A stretch of 5,890 bases of DNA from an uncultured Lachnospiraceae bacterium (GCA_905236585.1 CAJOQZ010000299.1:1-5890); one strand, 5' to 3'; positions 1 through 5,453 are shown, counted from the stretch's first letter. The notes: generated by a model not told the origin, from the sequence alone. Made by a program: numbers and translations.

Positions 1-59
1 ACTGTCCAACGAACGAAGTGAGTTGATGACAGCACTGGCATCCGACAGAGTAAGTCAGA

Positions 60-77
60 TAATAACTTGCGTTATTA
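60..77 (+). promoter_or_regulatory. Small hairpin just upstream of the flgK ribosome binding site
   Basis: A perfect seven-base inverted repeat, TAATAAC and GTTATTA, flanks a TTGC loop. It ends where the flgK ribosome binding site (AGAGGAGA, 77-84) begins. With only two G-C pairs and no T-run after it, it is not a terminator. It could be an mRNA 5' structure or a processing site between flgK and the upstream gene. A weak sigma-A promoter match also exists here: CTGGCA at 35-40 and GATAAT at 58-63, 17 bases apart. The function is not known; only the symmetry is certain. Confidence 0.35.
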
Positions 78-90
78 GAGGAGAAATACT

Positions 91-2094
91 ATGTCATCAA
101 CATTTTTTGGATTAACCATAGGCTCGAGCGGATTGAACGCGTTTCAGGCGGCGGTCAATACGACGGCGAACAATATTTCCAATGTCGAGACGGAAGGCTA
201 CAGCAAGCAGAAGGTCAATCTGGAGGCTTCGTCTGCGCTGCGTGTTTTTCAAAAATACGGAAGCACGTCCACCGGCGTCACGCCGAAGTCGGTAAGCCGT
301 CTGCGCGATCAGTACTATGACGATAAGTACTGGACGAACCAGTCCTATGTCGGATATTACGACAAAAAATTATATTATATCCAGCAGATTGAGGATCTGT
401 ATACGGACAGTGCGGCGGCACCGGGTTTTTCCACGATTTTCGGCGACATGTTCAATTCTTTGAACGAAGTGGCGACAAGTGCCGGAGATACGTCAAAGCG
501 GAACGTGCTTGTATCGCAGGGGACGAAGTTGGCGACGTATTTTAACAGCACGGCGACGCAGCTGCAGAACCTGCAGACGTCCATCAACGAAGAGATCAAG
601 ACGACGGTGGACACGATCAATTCCATAGCGAAGAAAGTCGCCCTTTTGAACAAGCAGATCAATACCCTTGAAATGGAAAGCGGCGAGGCGAACGACCTGC
701 GGGACGCCCGTGCGCTTCTTGTCGACCAGCTGTCCGAGATCGTAGCGATCGACGTGGAAGAAGACAAGGTGGCGAACTCCAATTATCCCGATATGTATAC
801 GGGGGCGACGACGTTCAAGATCAAGATCAACGGGCAGACGCTGGTGAACACCTATAACTATAATACATTGACGACCGAGACGCGCCCGGAAAAATACAAC
901 CAGTCGGACGTGGACGGGCTTTATGACATCGTCTGGACGAACAGCGGCTCCAAACTCAACGTCATGGGCAACAACCAGATCGGCTCCCTCCGCTCGCTTT
1001 TTGAAACGCGGGACGGCAATGACTGTTACAACCTGACGGCGACCGTGGTCGGAAAAGATTCCACCTCCGGCAAAATAAAAGTGATGGCGCCGTCCATTAC
1101 CTCCGTAAAGGACATGAATATGCCGGAGTCGGGCGCGTTCACCGTCAACAGTACGCAGTACAATTACTCGTCGTTTACGGCGGAATATGAGAAGAAGACC
1201 TATACCATAAACGACGCAGAAGGGAATCCCCATGACGTGGAACTGCCGGTATTATATGACAGCAACGGCAAGGAACTGACCTATGACACCGAAGGGAATC
1301 CCGTCAACAGTCAGGGCATCCCGACGGCGGGCGAGCCGGTGATCGAGTACTATACGTTTACCATGGAAGACGCGATCCCGCTCGACAAGTTGGATCTGAT
1401 GGACGGCATGAAGCTGACCGTCGGAGAATCCATCAACTATAAGGGAATCCCGTATTATCAGAATCAGATGAATGAATTTCTGCGGTCGTTTTCCAAGGCG
1501 TTCAACGATATCGAACATACCGGGCAGGATTTGAAAGGGAATCAGGGGCTGTCGTTTTTTACGGCGAAGAAACTTCTCGAAGAGGGAGAGTTCGCATTTT
1601 CCGAGGCGGAAGTTATGGACGCGGCAGGGAACGGGATTACGGAATTCGGACCGACCGGCAGCGGCGTTTATTCCGATACCTATTACCAACTGACAGCGCT
1701 GAATGTAAGGATGAATGCGGATCTGATCAACGATCCGGGGAAGTTCGCCGCGACGGTGAACATCAACAACGGAATTGACAACAACGACCTGATCGATGAC
1801 CTTGAAGCGCTGGAGAGCAAGGTGACGCTGTTTCGGGGCGGCGGCGCGGATAAGTTTTTGCAATGTATCTACGCAGATATAACGGTAGATTCGCAGGAGT
1901 GCGACGTCTTCAACCAGAACTATGCGAATATCAAGACCGCGATCCAAAGGCAGCGGGACTCGGTGTCCGGCGTGGACGAAGACGAAGAGGCGATGGACTT
2001 GGTGAAGTTCCAGAATGCGTACAACTTAAATTCCAAGGTGATTTCCGTATTGGCGGAGATGTACAACCAGTTGATCATGAACACGGCGACGTAA
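91..2094 (+). CDS. flgK: Flagellar hook-associated protein 1 (FlgK), hook-filament junction
   Basis: FlgK is exported through the flagellar type III apparatus and forms the first ring of the junction between hook and filament. The N-terminus has the rod/hook/junction signature: ANNISN at residues 26-31 followed by GYSKQ at 36-40. Residues about 95-220 are the long helical region typical of FlgK, including GEANDLRDARALLVDQLSEI starting at 198. The C-terminal helical domain starts near residue 626 (SGVDEDEEAMDLVKFQNAYN) and ends in EMYNQLI, pairing with the N-terminus as in all axial proteins. At 667 residues it is clearly longer than B. subtilis FlgK (about 500) or E. coli FlgK (547). The extra length lies in the variable centre, residues about 220-560, which would face outwards. 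It has no N-terminal signal peptide, as expected for this export route. The ATG has a good ribosome binding site (AGAGGAGA, 77-84). flgL follows after 75 bases with no terminator, so the two are probably co-transcribed. Three cysteines (312, 592, 604) are present. The long open frames antisense to it are codon-bias shadows. Confidence 0.96.
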   Translation: MSSTFFGLTIGSSGLNAFQAAVNTTANNISNVETEGYSKQKVNLEASSALRVFQKYGSTSTGVTPKSVSRLRDQYYDDKYWTNQSYVGYYDKKLYYIQQIEDLYTDSAAAPGFSTIFGDMFNSLNEVATSAGDTSKRNVLVSQGTKLATYFNSTATQLQNLQTSINEEIKTTVDTINSIAKKVALLNKQINTLEMESGEANDLRDARALLVDQLSEIVAIDVEEDKVANSNYPDMYTGATTFKIKINGQTLVNTYNYNTLTTETRPEKYNQSDVDGLYDIVWTNSGSKLNVMGNNQIGSLRSLFETRDGNDCYNLTATVVGKDSTSGKIKVMAPSITSVKDMNMPESGAFTVNSTQYNYSSFTAEYEKKTYTINDAEGNPHDVELPVLYDSNGKELTYDTEGNPVNSQGIPTAGEPVIEYYTFTMEDAIPLDKLDLMDGMKLTVGESINYKGIPYYQNQMNEFLRSFSKAFNDIEHTGQDLKGNQGLSFFTAKKLLEEGEFAFSEAEVMDAAGNGITEFGPTGSGVYSDTYYQLTALNVRMNADLINDPGKFAATVNINNGIDNNDLIDDLEALESKVTLFRGGGADKFLQCIYADITVDSQECDVFNQNYANIKTAIQRQRDSVSGVDEDEEAMDLVKFQNAYNLNSKVISVLAEMYNQLIMNTAT

Positions 2095-2169
2095 GTTTGA
2101 ACCACACAAAGCCTTTAATGTGACCGGGTGCCGATGAAGAGCGCGTGTTGACGAAGAAAGGAAAAATTT

Positions 2170-3969
2170 ATGCGAATTACCAATAATATGATATTGAACA
2201 GGGCGAATTCGAACATCAACGGCAATAAAATCAATGTCGATTCCGCCAATACGCAGATGACGACGCAGAAGAAGATCGACCGTCCGTCGGAAGATCCGGT
2301 TGTGGCAATCCGCTCCCTGCGGCTGCAGACCTCTTTGAATAAGGTCAACCAGTATTATGAGAAAAACATCCCGGATGCGACGTCTTGGATGGAAGTAACG
2401 GAGACGGCGCTCCTTAATATCAAAGACGTGGTGACCGATATGCGGACGCTCTGTGTACAGGGCGCGACGGGAACGCTGACGCCGTCGGACCGGGAGACAA
2501 TCCTGTCCCAGTTGCGGGCATTGCAGGATCAGGTATACAAGGAAGGGAATGCGGATTACGCAGGGCGTACTGTATTTACGGGCTTTCGTACCGACAAGCA
2601 GCTGACCTTCATCGGCAGCGACACGAAGACGGCGTATACGATCACGGAGCCGATGAACGCGGTCGATATGATGAAGTGCCGGTATTATACGAACGAGGTA
2701 GCGGCGCCGGTGGACAAAGACGGCATCATGGCGCTTGACAGCACGACGGCAGCCGCCCCAACGACGACGAAGGAGCAGACGATTCAGGAGAGCGACTACT
2801 ACCGTTCGAGGCTTTCCTATGACCTTACTAACGCGAGCAAGGATTCCGTAACGAAGTTTACATTTTCCTATGAAAAAGCGGGACAGACGTATTCTGCAGA
2901 GATTGACTGGGGGAAGGGTTCCTACACTACATCTGAGGCGGGCACGGCAGGGAGCGGAACGACGAACACAACGACGGAGGGACCCGTCACGGTCAACGGC
3001 GTAGACCGCTACTATCAGGAGACGACGGTCGGCGTTTCCGTAGACAGCGCCACGGTGCAGTTGGATAAAATATACCAGTTCGAGACGGAAGACGACTGGG
3101 CGGCGTGGTCAAAGGAGCAGGACGATCCGACAAGCGCGGCGACGCCGGCGGATAAGATGGATCGGAAATATGTCCCGGACAATTCCATCGTCATCATCAA
3201 GGAAACGGGCGAGATGATTTACGGAGACAAACTGGCAAGTCCTCTGATGACGTACCAGTCCAAACTGTCCGTGGATTACAACAAGCAGGGTTTCAAGGAC
3301 GGCGAACTTCGCCCGGAGTATTATTTTGACTGCATCAAGACGCAGGATGAGGACGGCAACGACTTGAATGCGATGTACGGCAATGGCGGGATCAAGCATG
3401 ACAAGTTCGATGCCGAGGGGAACGCGATCTCCTATTCCATTGATTATACGATAGCGCAGAACCAGACGCTCGGGGTCAACCTGGAGGCGTATGATCTTTT
3501 CGACCACAGCATCTATCAGGACATGGGCGACATGATCGACGCGGTAGAGCGGGCGATTGCGGCGAATAAAAAGGTGTCGGATATCAAGGCGATGATGGAA
3601 GAAGACCAGTATCAGGAGACGGACGTGCAGGAAAAACTGCAGGCGTGGCTGGATCTTGCCAACAAGGAAATGGATTATTACAATGACAACCTTGGAAAAC
3701 TTTATTCGACCATCCTTGGGAATGCGGACGGGTATCTGAACGATATCGCCATGGGGCTTACGAAACTCGGCTGTAAGATGGATCAGCTGGAGATGACGGA
3801 AAAGCGGATGAGCGAGCAGCAGGAGTCGGTCGAGGAGTTAAAGTCGAAAAACGACAATCTTGACCTGTCGGAGATCATTTTGAACTATACGGCGGCGTAT
3901 ACCGCGTATCAGTCGTCGCTGACGGCGGCGGGGAAACTGGGGCAGCAGACATTGCTGAATTATATCTGA
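2170..3969 (+). CDS. flgL: Flagellar hook-associated protein 3 (FlgL), hook-filament junction
   Basis: FlgL is a flagellin relative that forms the second junction ring, between FlgK and the flagellin filament. The N-terminal domain begins MRITNNMI and has the flagellin-type KKIDRPSEDPV segment at residues 34-44, then helices ending in YAGRTVFTGFRTDKQLTF at 130-147. The C-terminal helical domain covers about 500-599 and ends with LDLSEIILNY from 564 and LLNYI at the terminus, typical of Clostridia FlgL. At 599 residues it is about twice the length of B. subtilis FlgL (298) or E. coli FlgL (317). The insert lies between about residues 150 and 480 and includes a Thr/Gly/Ser-rich stretch around 255-270, so it is probably a surface domain. 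The ATG is preceded by AAAGGA (2157-2162) at seven bases. It follows flgK directly, and a small gene follows it after 55 bases. FlgL rather than flagellin is favoured by the MRITNNMI start, the position after flgK and the diverged core. Confidence 0.94.
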   Translation: MRITNNMILNRANSNINGNKINVDSANTQMTTQKKIDRPSEDPVVAIRSLRLQTSLNKVNQYYEKNIPDATSWMEVTETALLNIKDVVTDMRTLCVQGATGTLTPSDRETILSQLRALQDQVYKEGNADYAGRTVFTGFRTDKQLTFIGSDTKTAYTITEPMNAVDMMKCRYYTNEVAAPVDKDGIMALDSTTAAAPTTTKEQTIQESDYYRSRLSYDLTNASKDSVTKFTFSYEKAGQTYSAEIDWGKGSYTTSEAGTAGSGTTNTTTEGPVTVNGVDRYYQETTVGVSVDSATVQLDKIYQFETEDDWAAWSKEQDDPTSAATPADKMDRKYVPDNSIVIIKETGEMIYGDKLASPLMTYQSKLSVDYNKQGFKDGELRPEYYFDCIKTQDEDGNDLNAMYGNGGIKHDKFDAEGNAISYSIDYTIAQNQTLGVNLEAYDLFDHSIYQDMGDMIDAVERAIAANKKVSDIKAMMEEDQYQETDVQEKLQAWLDLANKEMDYYNDNLGKLYSTILGNADGYLNDIAMGLTKLGCKMDQLEMTEKRMSEQQESVEELKSKNDNLDLSEIILNYTAAYTAYQSSLTAAGKLGQQTLLNYI

Positions 3970-3972
3970 CGA

Positions 3973-4000
3973 TTGCGGATGTGCGTCGAACTGTGATAAA
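3973..4000 (+). promoter_or_regulatory. Possible sigma-A promoter for the small gene orf53
   Basis: TTGCGG (3973-3978) and GATAAA (3995-4000) are separated by 16 bases and begin just after the flgL stop codon. The TG at 3992-3993 gives only a poorly spaced extended -10, one base too far upstream. Each box matches consensus only in part (3/6 and 4/6), so this is suggestive. It would give orf53 expression independent of flgL, with a leader of about 18 bases. Confidence 0.35.
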
Positions 4001-4024
4001 ATGTAACGCAGGAGGTGATATTCT

Positions 4025-4186
4025 ATGAATATGAAAGAAGCGACGCGTTTTGTCAGTTTATTGGAGGCGGATGGCTGGGAGAGCGAAAAAATTGTCCGGG
4101 CGATAAAATATGTGGAAAACGGCTTGGAAGAGACCCCGTCAAAAGAAGAGATATTATCTTACCTGGAGAGAAAAGAAGATAAGTAG
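4025..4186 (+). CDS. Small protein of unknown function, 53 residues (orf53), related to orf46
   Basis: I do not recognise a named family. The product starts MNMKEATRFVSLLEADGWES and ends in a charged Glu/Lys tail. It looks like two amphipathic helices (about residues 4-15 and 20-32) joined by a turn at D16-G17-W18, then a third helix about 39-51. It has no signal peptide and no membrane segment, and is therefore probably cytoplasmic. It is supported as a real gene by a nine-base ribosome binding site (GGAGGTGAT, 4011-4019) eight bases before the ATG, by a coherent alternation of hydrophobic and charged residues, and by gapless similarity to orf46 at 5218-5358 on the other strand: M1, E5, L13, E14, G17, E21, I23, I27, Y29 and V30 are identical. 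A second in-frame ATG at codon 3 is possible but less well spaced. It lies between flgL and fliW, so a motility link is possible but not shown. Confidence 0.75.
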   Translation: MNMKEATRFVSLLEADGWESEKIVRAIKYVENGLEETPSKEEILSYLERKEDK

Positions 4187-4200
4187 GTTGCGTAAATCGC

Positions 4201-4235
4201 AAAAAAAGGTATAACAGGCTCTGCGAACCTGTTAT
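4201..4235 (-). terminator. Terminator-like hairpin facing left
   Basis: A perfect eight-base inverted repeat, ATAACAGG (4211-4218) and CCTGTTAT (4228-4235), has a nine-base loop. Read on the minus strand, it is followed three bases later by seven Ts (the A-run at 4201-4207), the layout of an intrinsic terminator for leftward transcription. Read rightward it has no T-run and would not terminate flgK-flgL-orf53 transcripts. The stem has only three G-C pairs and a large loop, so strength is doubtful. A second, smaller inverted repeat (TTGCG 4188-4192, CGCAA 4198-4202) sits beside it. Confidence 0.35.
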
Positions 4236-4246
4236 CGCGTAGCGTC

Positions 4247-4274
4247 GCCAAATAAACAAAAATGTTTACTTGGC
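4247..4274. repeat. 28-bp near-perfect palindrome overlapping the fliW promoter
   Basis: GCCAAATAAACA (4247-4258) and TGTTTACTTGGC (4263-4274) are inverted copies with one mismatch, separated by AAAA. The right arm covers the -35 region of the promoter before fliW, so it is well placed as an operator for a dimeric DNA-binding repressor. It could instead act as an RNA hairpin in read-through transcripts from flgL. There is no T-run, so a terminator is unlikely. I cannot match it to a named operator family. Confidence 0.55.
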
Positions 4275-4294
4275 TCGTGCTTTCGTGGTATAAT
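4265..4294 (+). promoter_or_regulatory. Strong extended -10 sigma-A promoter for fliW-csrA
   Basis: TGG followed directly by a perfect TATAAT (4289-4294) forms a consensus extended -10. The best -35 is TTTACT (4265-4270) with an 18-base spacer, or TTACTT one base on with 17. Transcription would start near 4300-4303, giving a leader of about 55 bases before fliW. The -35 lies inside the 28-bp palindrome. This implies that fliW-csrA-orf48 can be made by the housekeeping sigma factor rather than only by read-through from flgK. Confidence 0.75.
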
Positions 4295-4302
4295 ATTAAA
4301 TA

Positions 4303-4319
4303 GTTCGAGTGTTTCGGAC
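4303..4319 (+). promoter_or_regulatory. Hairpin at the 5' end of the fliW leader
   Basis: GTTCGA (4303-4308) can pair with TCGGAC (4314-4319), with one G-U pair and a five-base loop. It sits right at the predicted transcript start. A 5'-terminal hairpin often stabilises mRNA, which is the modest interpretation. Downstream, the fliW ribosome binding region carries two GGA triplets (4345-4347 and 4353-4355), possible CsrA contacts for autoregulation, but neither lies in a convincing loop. Confidence 0.3.
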
Positions 4320-4357
4320 GGGGGTCATATTAACAGAATATAAAGGAAGGTAGGATC

Positions 4358-4819
4358 ATGAAAGTAAACACAAGATTGTTTGGCGAAGTGGATGTAGCGG
4401 AAGACAAGATCGTGACATTGGAGCAGGGAATCGTCGGATTCCCGGATCTGAAGAAGTTTACCCTGATCTATGATTCGGAAAAGGAAGGCGATCACAATAT
4501 CATGTGGCTGCAGTCCTTGGATGAGCCGCAGTTTGCGCTTCCGGTATTACAGCCGAATGCGATCATGACGGACTATAATCCGCATGTTGAGGATGAACTT
4601 TTAGAGCCGCTGGGTGAACTGACCGAAGACAACCTCTACGTGCTCGTTACGGTTAAGGTTCCTGCGAATATTGAAGATATTACGGTGAACTTAAAGGCGC
4701 CGATCATCATCAATTCGGACACCCGCCAGGCGGGACAGATCATTGTGGAGGATGACGTGGATGTGCGTTATCCGGTATATGACATTTTGAAAAAGGCGAA
4801 GGAAGAAGCAGGGGAATAA
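4358..4819 (+). CDS. fliW: Flagellar assembly factor FliW, flagellin-binding antagonist of CsrA
   Basis: FliW is a cytoplasmic beta-barrel protein that binds either flagellin or CsrA. When flagellin accumulates it displaces CsrA, which is then free to repress flagellin translation. The 153-residue product has the usual family length and its recognisable blocks: GIVGFPDL at 24-31, WLQSLDEPQFALPV at 50-63, NLKAPIIINSDTRQAGQ at 111-127 and YPVYDIL at 138-144, followed by a short charged helix. The start ATG has GGAAGG (4345-4350) seven bases upstream. csrA begins two bases after the stop codon, the standard fliW-csrA pairing in Firmicutes, implying translational coupling and a fixed ratio. A strong extended -10 promoter lies about 65 bases upstream, overlapped by a palindrome that may be an operator. 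I see nothing missing or truncated. Confidence 0.95.
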   Translation: MKVNTRLFGEVDVAEDKIVTLEQGIVGFPDLKKFTLIYDSEKEGDHNIMWLQSLDEPQFALPVLQPNAIMTDYNPHVEDELLEPLGELTEDNLYVLVTVKVPANIEDITVNLKAPIIINSDTRQAGQIIVEDDVDVRYPVYDILKKAKEEAGE

Positions 4820-4821
4820 TC

Positions 4822-5037
4822 ATGCTTGCACTTACGAGGAAAAAAGGCGAATCGCTGGTTATCAACAACAACATAGAAGTAACGATACTTGATATCCGCG
4901 GCGACCAGGTGAAGATAGGGATTGCCGCGCCGAAGGAAGTGCCGGTTTACCGCAAGGAAGTATATCAGCAGATTCAGGAAGAGAACAAGGCGACGATGAA
5001 TGTCGGCGATGTCAGCGCGTTAAGCGGTTTGTTCTAA
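4822..5037 (+). CDS. csrA: Carbon storage regulator / translational repressor CsrA
   Basis: CsrA is a homodimeric RNA-binding protein that recognises GGA in hairpin loops, often over ribosome binding sites, and in motile Firmicutes represses flagellin translation. The 71-residue product begins MLALTRKKGESLVI and contains GDQVKIGIAAPKEVPVYRKE at 27-46. The key RNA-binding residues of the family, L4 and R44, are both present, as is the conserved APKEV at 36-40. It has the C-terminal extension (about 56-71, ending DVSALSGLF) seen in FliW-partnered CsrA of the Bacillus type and absent from the 61-residue E. coli protein. N55, in the IQEEN motif and implicated in FliW antagonism in B. subtilis, is conserved. 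Its ribosome binding site (GGGGA, 4811-4815) lies inside the end of fliW, six bases before the ATG, so translation is probably coupled. orf48 follows after 11 bases. Confidence 0.97.
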   Translation: MLALTRKKGESLVINNNIEVTILDIRGDQVKIGIAAPKEVPVYRKEVYQQIQEENKATMNVGDVSALSGLF

Positions 5038-5048
5038 GGAGGATGCTC

Positions 5049-5195
5049 ATGGGGATGACGGATTTGCAGTTTAAGAGTTTCCTAAAGCAGATTATCCGAG
5101 GGATTGAGGCTGCGAAGGATCAGGAAGAAAAAGAGGACACGGATGAGAAATTGGACGAACTCTTAAAGGATTTGAAAGAAGATCTTCAGGGCTGA
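5049..5195 (+). CDS. Small acidic protein of unknown function, 48 residues (orf48)
   Basis: I do not recognise a named family. The product starts MGMTDLQFKSFLKQIIRGIE and continues as a strongly charged Lys/Glu/Asp segment (about residues 21-47) with heptad-like leucines at 35, 38, 39, 42 and 46. It looks like one amphipathic helix followed by a charged helix or coiled coil. It has no signal peptide, Cys or membrane segment. It is supported by a consensus ribosome binding site (AAGGAGG, 5036-5042) six bases before the ATG. This site overlaps the csrA stop codon, which makes orf48 the last gene of the fliW-csrA operon. The terminator stem begins 12 bases after its stop. It could be a partner or modulator of CsrA or FliW, but only position suggests that. 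An in-frame ATG at codon 3 is an alternative start. Confidence 0.75.
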   Translation: MGMTDLQFKSFLKQIIRGIEAAKDQEEKEDTDEKLDELLKDLKEDLQG

Positions 5196-5198
5196 ACG

Positions 5199-5241
5199 AA
5201 AATAAAGGCCACACTCCTTATGGAGCGTGGTCTTTTTCTTT
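5199..5241. terminator. Bidirectional intrinsic terminator between orf48 and orf46
   Basis: GGCCAC (5207-5212) pairs with GTGGTC (5227-5232, one G-U pair), followed inward by one A-C mismatch and CTCC (5214-5217) with GGAG (5222-5225), around a TTAT loop (5218-5221). Rightward it is followed by TTTTTCTTT (5233-5241), leftward by TTTATTTT (the A-rich 5199-5206), so it can serve both the fliW-csrA-orf48 operon and the converging orf46. The orf46 stop codon is in the loop. Confidence 0.9.
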
Positions 5242-5358
5242 CCGGCGTTCCTGCGGTTCTGTTAATACAACATAACGGATGATCTCAATGATTTCTTCCG
5301 GTTTCATTCCCTTGTCTTCGAGTCGGTCAATCAGATTTACGATTTCTCTGCCTGTCAT
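5218..5358 (-). CDS. Small protein of unknown function, 46 residues (orf46), related to orf53
   Basis: This is a minus-strand gene of 47 codons including the stop. The product begins MTGREIVNLIDRLEDKGMKP and continues EEIIEIIRYVVL, then a basic and charged tail ending KDHAP. It looks like two amphipathic helices (about 4-15 and 20-31) with a turn at K16-G17-M18. It has no signal or membrane segment, and no named family is recognised. It is supported by a consensus ribosome binding site, AAGGAGGTG (minus strand, 5373-5365), six bases before the ATG, by an extended -10 box just upstream, and by gapless similarity with orf53 at 4025-4186 (ten identities in the first 30 residues, including E5, L13, E14, G17, E21, Y29 and V30). 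It converges on csrA-orf48 and is divergent from flaG. Its last five codons and stop lie in the left-facing terminator stem, which is unusual. Confidence 0.8.
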   Translation of the reverse strand: MTGREIVNLIDRLEDKGMKPEEIIEIIRYVVLTEPQERRKEKDHAP

Positions 5359-5379
5359 TTTGCGCACCTCCTTAAATGC

Positions 5380-5388
5380 ATTCTACCA
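5380..5388 (-). promoter_or_regulatory. Extended -10 promoter for orf46
   Basis: On the minus strand TGG is directly followed by TAGAAT (5385-5380), a five-of-six extended -10. No good -35 is present at the usual distance, only an A/T-rich tract, which may act as an UP-like element. Transcription would begin about 5373-5374, right at the ribosome binding site, giving a leader of only about 15 bases. Confidence 0.55.
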
Positions 5389-5400
5389 TAAAATGTAAAA

Positions 5401-5418
5401 AATAAAAAATTTTTTATT
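5401..5418. repeat. Perfect 18-bp A/T palindrome between divergent promoters
   Basis: AATAAAAAATTTTTTATT is a perfect palindrome centred between 5409 and 5410. It lies between the orf46 promoter (left) and the flaG sigma-28 promoter (right, -35 at 5426). A-tracts of this kind bend DNA and can act as UP elements or as a binding site for a dimeric regulator serving both promoters. It cannot be told from composition alone which applies. Confidence 0.5.
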
Positions 5419-5425
5419 AAAGCAC

Positions 5426-5453
5426 TAAAGGATTCGATGGAACTGGACGATAA
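5426..5453 (+). promoter_or_regulatory. Sigma-28 (SigD/FliA-type) promoter for flaG
   Basis: TAAA (5426-5429) and GACGATAA (5446-5453) are separated by 16 bases. The consensus is TAAA, about 15 bases, GCCGATAA, so the -35 is perfect and the -10 differs by one base. Transcription would start near 5460, giving a leader of about 87 bases to the flaG ATG. Sigma-28 control is what is expected of a late filament gene, released after hook completion when FlgM is exported. Confidence 0.85.

Noticed and set aside
1..26. End of an upstream gene such as flgN
   Set aside because: Stops occur at 19-21 and 24-26 in two frames and the third stays open into flgK. The few residues do not allow a choice, so no gene is called.
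493..1233. 246-codon open frame on the minus strand inside flgK
   Set aside because: It is antisense to an unmistakable gene. The product is Arg/Val/His-rich with no domain pattern, as expected from reading the wobble positions of flgK, and it has no ribosome binding site of note.
1252..1947. 231-codon open frame on the minus strand inside flgK
   Set aside because: Same reason: basic, patternless product from codon bias. It follows flgK's reading frame in mirror and has no supporting signals.
2095..2169. Possible regulatory element or tiny gene between flgK and flgL
   Set aside because: Only a four-base CACA/TGTG pairing and a five-codon ATG frame are present. There is no promoter or terminator signal.
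3109..3507. 132-codon open frame on the minus strand inside flgL
   Set aside because: Antisense shadow of flgL with Arg/Ile/Val-rich composition and no family resemblance.
4053..4259. 68-codon minus-strand frame covering orf53 and part of the spacer
   Set aside because: It would pass through the leftward terminator-like hairpin and lies antisense to orf53, which has a far better ribosome binding site.
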